The notes below the pieces were generated by a model. That model was not told the DNA's origin, made no database searches, and saw only the letters and a program-made list of their open reading frames with translations. From Piscicola geometra (lineage: Eukaryota > Annelida > Clitellata > Hirudinida > Piscicolidae): a stretch of 64,000 nucleotides of DNA. Every line of letters starts with the position of its first letter. Position 1 is the first letter of the stretch. The position numbers were made by a program, and so were the translations under genes. The stretch lies in contig OX030958.1 in assembly GCA_943735955.1 (NCBI GenBank), positions 9,851,126-9,915,125 on the forward strand, in the 5' to 3' direction. Below, piece after piece: positions 1-8,911 of the stretch.

Positions 1-1420
1 CACGATCGGAAAAACATTATCTGTTATAGTAAAAAATGTTCTGATCAGAATTATGCAACCTATAGAAAACCTCAGAACACAGACTTATGACGGCGCTGCT
101 AACATGAGCGGCCGATATCATGGTTGTCAGGCTATCATCAGCAGTGAGCATCCGCGTGCATTGTTTGTCCACTGTTCTGCACACTGTGCAAGTCTTGTTG
201 CCTAGCACACAGCTGCCGAAAATCCCTTTGTGAGCAATTCCCTTCAGTTTGTCCAAGAGTTAGGTGCTTTTTACAATCGTTCAGGGAAGGTCAACAAACA
301 GTTTAGTGATGCTTTAGTGTTTCTTATAATTGACGTGCCTGATGATCCACTGAATAAGAAGTATAGTATAAAACCTCTTTGTCCTACAAGATGGCTGACC
401 AGAGTATCTGCAGTGTCTTCTGAGCTTGAACATTATGATAGAATACTTGTTAGCTTGGAATCATTAGCTTTTAATGGTACTGCTGATGAAACAGATGTAA
501 AGGCTCTAGGCCTTTTTTATCACCTTCAACAGGGCACTACTGCACTGGCCCTCAAAGTAGTTGTTTTGGTGTTTTCACTTCTGGAACAGTTAAACAAGTC
601 GTTGCAGTCAGCAAGTGCCACGGTCAGTGGAATGGTTGTAGCGACTAATTCAGTTGTGCAAGAACTGCGTCGCCTACGAGCAGATGAACAGTTTAACGCC
701 ATTTTCAGAGATGTCAACAAAATGGTTTTGGCATATGATCTCGAGCCGATTGCTGTACCTCGGGTGCGAAAGCCGCCCCAAAAGTGTTGTGGGGTGAGCC
801 CAGCTTATGTAGCAACAACACCCGAAGAGCATTATCGAGCAGCTTATTACGCTGTCGTAGACATTGCAATCATGCAACTCACAGAAAGGTTCAATCGAGA
901 TTCTCCTGGTTTGCGTTTATACTTGCAGCTGGAGAAAATGTTGCTAACTGGTGAAGTGAACCATGATATTTGCAAGCAGTATCGTGAGTTAAATGCAAAT
1001 AGTCTTTGTTCACAGTTAGCTATGTTTAAAGACCAGAATGAATACAGAACTTTATCACAAGTGCAACAAATAATGCAAGCTATGATCCCGGAAGTCAGAC
1101 ATCTTTTTCCTCAGGTTGAAAGATTGATCAGGTTGATGCTTGTTTGTCCAACAACGTCCTGTACTGCAGAAAGATCTTTTAGTGCTTTGCGGCGTCTTAA
1201 GACTTGGTTGCGTGCAACTATGACACAGCCTCGCTTGAATTCACTGGCCGTTTGTCATGCACATCAGGATATACTTGACCGTATAGATTTAAAAAAGCTA
1301 GCAAAAGATTTGCTAGTCGGTCAGACATTCAAAGGGGTCTTTTTGGAAATTGGAGTTAGCGAGCTGTGGGGAGAAGATAAGAGAACAGACAGAGAAAGTA
1401 TTCTTTGTTATCTGAATATA
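1..1420 (+). pseudogene. hAT-like (ZMYM1/DUF4371-type) transposase, decayed copy A
   Basis: The reading frame runs from the window edge and is open from 206 to 1498. It carries a hAT transposase core: TYDGAANMSG near 88, then FVHCSAH near 165, and a C-terminal dimerisation block (TTSCTAERSFSALRRLKTWLRA, around 1150-1220). A nonsense codon TAG at 203-205 interrupts it; the sister copy at 5.9-7.5 kb has CAG (Gln) there. The 5' part lies outside the window. The last about 26 codons of the open frame (after 1420) are not transposase: they read into an inverted-repeat element. This is a dead transposon copy, not a host gene. BED or TTF zinc-finger exons, if any, would be upstream. Confidence 0.8.
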
Positions 1421-1837
1421 CACAGTGGGCCAAAAAAATTTCCCAATGTACATTTGTTAATAAATTTGGCAAATTTAAATCTATTTGAAATTTTTTAAAA
1501 CTATTTGACTCAGAAATGAATGGAAAACAAGATGTTATAACATTTATTTAGATTCTTTTAATGTACATTCTTTTCACCTAGTAAAACTAAAACAAGTGTG
1601 AAAATAGCGAAAACTGTATTATAAAACACAAACATATTTCGATATTTTCACATTTGTTTCAACTTCACAAGGTGAATGTATTACAGATTAAAAGGGTCAA
1701 AATAAATGTTTCTCAAGTCTTGTTCCTTATTCATTTCTGAGTCAAACTGAAACAAGTATCGAAAAAATTGAAAATCGCTTTACATTTACCAAAGTTATAT
1801 ACAAATATATAGCGGCATGTTTTTTTGACCCAGCGTG
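1421..1837. mobile_element. Small TIR element (about 417 bp), mariner-like ends
   Basis: The left end (CACAGTGGGCCAAAAAAA, preceded by TA at 1419-1420) matches, inverted, the right end near 1810-1837 (reverse complement CACGCTGGGTCAAAAAAA). Inner inverted segments also match: TTTGACTCAGAAATGAAT at about 1504 pairs with its complement near 1729-1746. No ORF is present. The TA flank suggests a Tc1/mariner-type non-autonomous element, but the right-hand TA is degraded. The same terminal sequence also occurs at 5814-5879, so the left end could belong to an older, larger structure. Confidence 0.5.
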
Positions 1838-1850
1838 CATATTTATCTGT

Positions 1851-1860
1851 CTGTTCGACT
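1851..1860. repeat. Target-site duplication, left copy (CTGTTCGACT)
   Basis: Ten bases identical to 4421-4430, directly abutting both ends of the foldback element. A 9-10 bp duplication is typical of MULE or foldback elements. Confidence 0.75.
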
Positions 1861-4420
1861 GGGGAACGGACAAAAAGCCTCTCGGAGAAAAAGCCTTCGG
1901 ATAAAATACCTTCTACAAAAAGCCTCCCGGAAAAAAAAGCCTCTCGGAGAAAATGTCTCCTTGTTAATATTTTAGTATAAATATAACGGACTTTTTATAT
2001 AAAAAACGGATTTTTTTATAGATTCATTTCACAATTTTTAAATTAATAAAACGGACTAATTTTAAAAAAATTAAAACAAACTATAATTATAATGGACTTT
2101 ATTTTTTTATAAATTCGTTTTACAATTTTAAATAAATAAAACGGACTATATTTTTTAAAAACACATAACAAAAACGATTTATCAAATAAAATACAAATTA
2201 TTGGTAAACGGATAAAAAGTCTTCAGAATAAAAAGTCTTCAGAATAGAAAGTCATCAGGATAAAAAGTCTTCAAGATAAAAAGTCTTCAGGATAAAAAGT
2301 CTTCAGGATAAAAACTCTTCAGGATAAAAAGTCTTCAGGATAAAAAGTCTTCAGAATAAAAAGTCTTCAAGATAAAAAGTCTTCAGGATTAAAAAGTTTT
2401 CGAGATAAAAAGTCTTCAGGATAAAAAGTCTTCAGGATAAAAAGTTTTCAGGATAAAAATTCTTCAGGATGAAAAGTCTTTAGGATAAAAAGTTTTCAGA
2501 AAAAAAAGTTTTTAGAAAAAAAATCTTTAAAAAAGTAAATTTAAAAAAAAAACACGTGATTAATACGTGATCCTTGAAACTTGAAGAATAAAATGTGATA
2601 CTTTTATCTTATTTTTGCTTTATTTTTTTTGTTCAATCTCGAAATAGCATTTGAATAAATTTGACTTGGCTGTTGTTGTTTCGTCACTTTAACCATAAGT
2701 AAATAATGTTTAAGGAAGAATACGTGATCCTTAAAACTTTTATCTAATGTTTGCTCAATTTCTTTTTCAATCTGGAAATAGCATTTGAATAAATTTGACT
2801 TGGTTGTTGTTGATTTCTCACTTTAATCATTAGGTTTTCTGTTGGTTCTCGATCGTGATTATTTTTCCTTAAAAATTAATTTTTTAAATATTTTTTTTTT
2901 GAAGACTTTTTATCCTGAAGACTTTTTATCCTGAAAAATTTTCATCTTGAAGACTTTTTATTCTGACAACTTTTTATTCTGAAGACTTTTTATTCTGAAG
3001 ATTTTTTATCCTAAAGACTTTTTATCCTGAAGACTTTTTATCCTGAAGACTTTTTATCCTGAAGATTTTCTATCTTGAAGACTTTTTATCCTGAAGACTT
3101 TTTATCTTGAAGATTTTTTATCCCGAAGATTTTTTATCGTGAAGACTTTTTATCGTGAAGACTTTTTATCGTGAAGACTTTTTATCCTGAAGATTTTTTA
3201 TCCTGAAGACTTTTTATCCTGAAGATTTTTTATTCTGAAGACTTTTTATCCTGAAGATTTTTTATCCTGAAGATTTTTTATCCTGAAGACTTTTTATTCT
3301 GAAGATTTTCTATCTTGAAGACTTTTTATCCTGAAGACTTTTTATCCTGAAGATTTTTTATCCCGAAGATTTTTTATCGTGAAGACTTTTTATCGTGAAG
3401 ACTTTTTATCGTGAAGACTTTTTATCCTGAAGATTTTTTATCCTGAAGATTTTTTATCCTGAAGACTTTTTATTCTGAAGATTTTCTATCTTGAAGACTT
3501 TTTATCCTGAAGACTTTTTATCCTGAAGACTTTTTATCGTGAAGATTTTTTATCCTGAAGATTTTTTATCCTGAAGATTTTTTATCCTGAAGACTTTTTA
3601 TCCTGAAGATTTTCTATCTTGAAGACTTTTTATCCTGAAGACTTTTTATCCTGAAGACTTTTTATCCTGAAGATTTTCTATCTTGAAGACTTTTTATCCT
3701 GAAGACTTTTTATCCTGAAGACTTTTTATCCTGAAGACTTTTAATCCTGAAGACTTTTTATCCTGAAGACTTTTTATCCTGAAGACTTTTTTTTCTGACG
3801 ACTTTTTATCTTGAAGACTTTTTATCCTGAAGACTTTTTATTCTGAAGACTTTTTATCCTAAATACTTTTTATTCTGAAGATTTTTTATCCTGAAGACTT
3901 TTTATCCTAAAGACTTTTTATCCTGAAGACTTTTTATCCTGAAGACTTTTTATCGTGAAGACTTTTTATCCTGAAGACTTCTTATTCTAAAGACTTTTTA
4001 ATCGTTTTCAAATAATTTTTATTGTATTTGATAAATTAAAGTTCGTTTTAATTATGTATTTTTAAAAAATATAGTCCGTTTTAATTATGTATTTTTAAAA
4101 AATATAGTCCGTTTTATTTATTTAAAATTGTGAAACGAATCTATTAAAAAAATAAAGTCCGTTATAGTTATAATTATAGTTCGTTTTAATTATGTAATTT
4201 TAAAAAAATATAGTTTGTTTTATTTATTTAAAATTGTGACACGAATTTATAAAAAAATCCGTTTTTTAAATAAAAAGTCCGTTTTATTAATACTAAAATA
4301 TTAACAAGGAGACTTTTTCTCCGAGAGACTTTTTCTCCAGGAGATTTTTCTCCGGGAGGCTTTTTGTAGAAGGTATTTTATCCGAAGGCTTTTTCTCCGA
4401 GAGGCTTTTTATCCTACATT
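1861..4420. mobile_element. Foldback transposon, 2.56 kb, arms built of tandem 16-mers
   Basis: Outer arms (about 1867-2215 and 3995-4414) are long imperfect inverted repeats sharing blocks such as AAAAAGCCTCTCGGAGAAA and TAAAATACCTTCTACAAAAA. Inside each lies a tandem array: about 19 units of the AAAAAGTCTTCAGGAT type at 2216-2520, and about 68 units of the complementary type (GAAGACTTTTTATCCT) at 2901-3990. The central 2560-2890 holds two diverged direct copies of a roughly 120-bp sequence. The element is flanked by a perfect 10-bp direct repeat CTGTTCGACT (1851-1860 and 4421-4430), consistent with a target-site duplication. No coding capacity was seen. Confidence 0.8.
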
Positions 4421-4430
4421 CTGTTCGACT

Positions 4431-5014
4431 GACTTCAAAAGGAATACAGATTTATGCCTGGTCTACCAAGTTAGTTATGCTATATATTTATGTTATATTG
4501 GTATTCTAATTTTTAGTGACTTGACATTTATATATACTTCTATAATATGATGACTGTAAAAACAGATTTTCCGGAAATTTAATTATTATTAATTTATTGT
4601 TACATTTGACACTAATGAAAGAAATTTCACAATTTTATTGAAACATAGGCATATGGATACAAATCTGCGCACATTTTTTAAATAGTTATTTTAATGTCAT
4701 GCAAATTTATTTTTTTAGAAAAAGAACTGATAAATAGATTTTTCAAAATATTAAAAGGATTTGTGGAAACTTTTTTTAGTCGTTCATAAAATCATTGAAA
4801 AAAAAGTAAATGAATGAAAAAACATAATAATAACATTGATTGAATCTATAGCACGCAGTGCAAAACTTTATTTTTTTTCTCAAATCGCTAAAAACTTTAA
4901 AAGAAAGTTAAATTTTTTTTCAAACTCGTGGACCGTGGTTATATTTTTAGAGTGGTGGTTTTGATATTAGTAGGGTTGATGGCTAGTTGTAATTGAATTT
5001 ATATAGATGACCAA
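4431..5014. other. AT-rich spacer
   Basis: Non-coding AT-rich sequence between the foldback element and the next inverted repeat. No ORF, splice-bounded exon or repeat was recognised. Confidence 0.5.
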
Positions 5015-5790
5015 TAATAAAAGCTATTAAAATCTTTTATTTCTTCAAATCGCTTAAAGTGGCAATAGAAAAATATTTTTTATTAAGTATCGAATATTTT
5101 TTAATGGTTGGCCATACAAATATTAGTAGTTGATACAAAAATAATTCGCAATACAGCAACCAATACTAAATAGTATCGCTGTCACTGAATTGGCCGATAC
5201 CAGTTCTTTGATTCAAACCCTGGGGTGGACCCCCCCCAAGATTTTCTACAGATCGCCGCCCCTGGTTCTGGCTTACGAAGAGCTTCAAGAGTGAGCTATT
5301 CCTACTCACGTCTTGGTGAGAAGAGTGGGGTAGCGTGGAACAACCTTAGAAAATAAATTGACTGGTTTTTTAAACGTTCATCTTTTACTGATGCCTAATT
5401 AACTGCGCAAAATTATTTAGAGAAAAGACAGATATAAATATAATATAAATAGTAAGGAAATATAAATAAAATCTTTTAATAAATTTAAATGCATAAGTAT
5501 AATAATTATATATAATAGTTATAATTATAATATTCTAAATATGATAGATTCTAAATATACCATTAAAAACACTCAAGGTTGGAATCAAAGAACCGATATC
5601 GGCCAATACGGTACCAGCGATATTATTTAATATTGTTTGCTGTAGTGTAAATTTTTTTTGTATCAACTATTAATATTTGTATCACCAAACATCAAAAAAA
5701 GTTTGATACTCAATAAAAATACTTTTCTATTGCCACTATGAGCGATTTGAAGAAAAACAATAGCGATTTTAGTACCTTTTATTACTTGCC
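5015..5790. repeat. Imperfect inverted repeat, arms about 205-220 bp
   Basis: The arm at 5015-5222 matches the reverse complement of 5572-5790 at many blocks: CTTCAAATCGCT, GTGGCAATAGAAAA, ATACAAATATTA, AGTTGATACAAAAA, ATTGGCCGATA and GTTCTTTGATT. The spacer of about 350 bp holds a truncated hAT-MITE end (5222-5264) and AT-rich sequence. No target-site duplication was identified and no ORF is present. Confidence 0.6.
5222..5264 (-). mobile_element. Truncated hAT MITE terminus
   Basis: On the minus strand it begins CAGGGGCGGCGATCT and continues into a G/C-run, matching the terminus of the complete 162-bp hAT MITE at 15476-15637. The other end is missing, probably lost at the junction with the surrounding inverted repeat. 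Confidence 0.5.
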
Positions 5791-5813
5791 ATCAAATACA
5801 TTTTAAAAATATA

Positions 5814-7500
5814 TTAAAATTTGCCAAAGTTATAAACAAATATACAATGGTAAATTTTTTTGGCCCACAGTGTATATTTAGATAACATAAAGTACCCTCT
5901 CTGCCTGTCCTCCTGCCCTCTCCCCACAGCTCGTTTACTCCAATTCCCAAAAAGACCCCTTCGAGCGACTAGCAAACTCTTCTGCTACCTTTTTCAAAAC
6001 CAGACTGTCAAGTATATCCTGATGTGCATGACAAACGGCCAGTGAAGCGAGGCTGTGTCATAGGTGCACGCAACCAAGTCTTAAGACGCCGCTAAGCACT
6101 AAAGATCTTTCTGCAGTACATGACGTTATTGGAAACAGATGTCTGACTTCCATGATCATAGCTTGCATTCTTTTTTGCGTTTGTGCTGAAGTTCTTTCTG
6201 GTCTTTAAACATAGTTAACTGTGAACAAAGACCAGATTCATTTAACTCACGATACTGCTTGCAAATATCATGGTTCACTTCACCAGTTAGCAAAATTGTC
6301 TCCAGCTGCAAGTATGAACGCAAACCAGGAGAATCTCGATTGAACCTTTCTGTGAGTTGCATGATTGCAATGTCTATGACAGCGAAATATGCTGTTCGAT
6401 AATGTTCCTCTGATGTTGTTGCTACATAAGCTGGGCCCAGTCCACAATACTTTTGTGGCGGCTTTCGCACCCGAGGAACAGCAATCGGCTCGAGATCATA
6501 TGCCAAAACCATACTGTTGACATCTCTGAAAATGGCGTTAAACTGTTCATCTGATCGTAGACGACGCAGTTCTCGCACAACGGAATCAGTCGCTGCAACC
6601 ATTCCACTGACTTTGGCTCTTGCTGATTGCAACGATTTGTTTAACTGTTCCAGAAGTGAAAACCTCAAAACAACTACCTTGAGAGCCAGTGCAGTAGTGC
6701 TCTGTTGAAAAAATGCCTCGAGCCTTTACAGCTGTTTCATCAGCAGTACCAATGGAAGCAAATAATTCCAAGCTAACAAGTACCACTTCATAATGTTCAA
6801 GCACAGAAGACACTGCATATACTCTGGTCAGCCATCTTGTAGGACAAAGAAGTTTTATACTATACTTTTATTCAGTGGCTCATCAGGCAAGTCAATTATA
6901 GGAAACACTAAAGCATCACTAAACTGGTTCTTGACCTTCCCTGAACGATTATAAAAAGCACCTAACTCTTGGACAAACTGAAGTGAATTGCTCACAAAGG
7001 GATTTGCGACAGCTGTGTGCTGAGCAACAAGATTTGCACAGTGTGCAGAACAGTGGACAAACAATTCAAGCGGATGCTCACTGCTGATGATAGCCTGACA
7101 ACCATTATATCGGCCGTTCATGTTAGCAGCGCCGTCATAAGTCTGAGCTCTTAGTTTTTCTATAGGTAGCATAATTTTGATCAGAACATCTTTTACTACA
7201 GCAGATAATGTTTTTTCCGATCGTGTCTGGTGGGCTGAATAAACCAATAAACTGTTCATTAACATTCAGAGCTTCTTCAAAAAAAGGAATGCATGCCGAT
7301 TCTTGCTCTAACCCATTGAGTCCTATGTGCCGTCAACCACAACACCAAACTGGCTTGATTCGGCGTTATCAGTGCACACTGTGTCTCTAACGATAAGATG
7401 AGCTAAAACCCTTAGCATTTCTTTTTGGCAGTCATGCGATAAGAAACTTGTAGTTTGATCTAACCACAACTTTAGTTAATGTTCGAAGCCTTTTGAAATT
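5814..7500 (-). pseudogene. hAT-like transposase, decayed copy B (inverted relative to copy A)
   Basis: On the minus strand, fragments at 7265-6855, 6813-6586 and 6668-6156 are in different frames and match copy A closely, so this copy is broken by several frameshifts. It extends further 5' than copy A can be seen to: upstream of 7265 reads a degraded (Gly/Val)VDGT-type block and EALNVNEQF. Near its 3' end it has lost about 45 bp that copy A keeps (the VERLIRLMLVCP block). Beyond the transposase, 5879-5814 carries the same terminal motif (CACTGTGGGCCAAAAAAATT) found after copy A. Copy B keeps Gln where copy A has the TAG stop. Confidence 0.75.
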
Positions 7501-7539
7501 CATTAACTTTGGTTCATCTAAAAAATTGAAAGAGTGATA

Positions 7540-8210
7540 TTAAGGTAGACCTCAGAATCCCCCTATGAATATTGCCCATGCAAAATAAGTAGGACAATAT
7601 GAATGATTTTTTAAGTAAGACAAGAATAGTTTTGCTTCAGGCAGCTATCAGTATAACTACGCCTACCCAAAATATATTACTGAATAAAAATTCTGTTTCA
7701 TGCTATGGTTGACGATTATGCTTGTATTAAGATAGGAGTTGAGAAATTATTGTACTTGAAAAACTGAGGAGAGTCCATGTTAAGATGGACCCCAGGACCC
7801 CCCTAGCATCGCTGCCCATACATACTCGCAATGTATTACTGTATTAGCATTTTTTTATCCCATGGTTGACGATTAGGCTCGTATCAAAATTGAAGTTGAG
7901 AGATGAGTCTTTTTAAAAGAGTGAAGAGGTCCTTGTAAAGGTGAACCCCAGGATCCCTCAGAATTCCCACCTACGCCATAGTGATAAAAAAACTGGGTGA
8001 AGGAGTATTTAAGTAAGCAAAGAATAATATTGTTTTAGACAGCTATCACTATAACTAAACATACTCACCATGTATTACTGTATAAACATTTACTTTATGC
8101 CATGGTTGACGATTATGCTCATATCAAAAAAGAAATTTTTAAATACAAAAATGGAAAAAAAGTGGGAGAGGTCCCTATTAAGGTGGATATAATGTAAAGG
8201 TAAACATCCT
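7540..8210. repeat. Three diverged direct copies of a roughly 200-bp non-coding repeat
   Basis: The landmark ATGGTTGACGATTATGCT (or a close variant) occurs near 7702, 7862 and 8103. Each is preceded by a variant of GTATTACTGTAT...CATTT, and each unit begins near a variant of AAGGT(A/G)(G/A)ACC(T/C)CAGGA(T/A)CCC. The copies differ by indels. No protein-coding frame is conserved among them. Confidence 0.6.
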
Positions 8211-8911
8211 CATTGAATAACTTTTGTGACTCAAACGTGTTAAGTAGATCTGTTCCAAGATTAAAAATTTTAATCGAAAGTTAATTGTGTTTTAACGCAA
8301 TGTTTTCAGCCTTTTTTATCATTGAAAAATAGAGTTAGTTTGTTGCAAAAAAGCAAATCGAATATAAAACAAAAATAGAAGGTCACTACTCTGAATTCGT
8401 TGGCAAATGATCTTTAACTAAAATATTATGTGTAAAAAAGTGCAAGATGCGATTGATTTTAGTTTCATTCACAATTACATAAGATTTAAAACTCAAAATC
8501 ACATTGAATTTTAAGGTTTTATATAATAGTTATATTTTTATAAAGCTCAGCTCCATAGATATAATATATTATCTTGTATTAAATTCTATTATATTATTAT
8601 GCTACTACTTGTTGTTTGTAAGATATCTATGCTCAGCTCACATAAGGCATGCCAAACAAAACCGATTTGAAGCTCAAACTACGTCAAATGCGGAAGCACA
8701 ACAAATAAAAGGTTCAAATGTTCTCTGCATGGAAATGTTAAAGATTAAATAAAACAATCATTAATCTCGACTGATGGTAACAATGAATTCAGGTTGGAAG
8801 ATCGGAACACCCTGAATTACGTAAAACCGCAATGAAAGTTATGCTGATTATAGATTATTCGTAGATATGTCTTCATATTTTAAATTTTTCATTTCGATAG
8901 ATTTTCTTCTC
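8211..8911. other. AT-rich sequence 3' of the GPI-like gene
   Basis: Contains only a short hydrophobic plus-strand ORF (8504-8752) with no recognisable features. Otherwise AT-rich and non-coding as far as I can see; probably includes the 3' UTR of the minus-strand gene ending at 8912. Confidence 0.4.

Noticed and set aside
2200..3990. CRISPR-like regular repeats
   Set aside because: The 16-bp units are directly tandem with no spacers, are mirrored in an inverted arm and sit inside a transposon in a eukaryotic genome.
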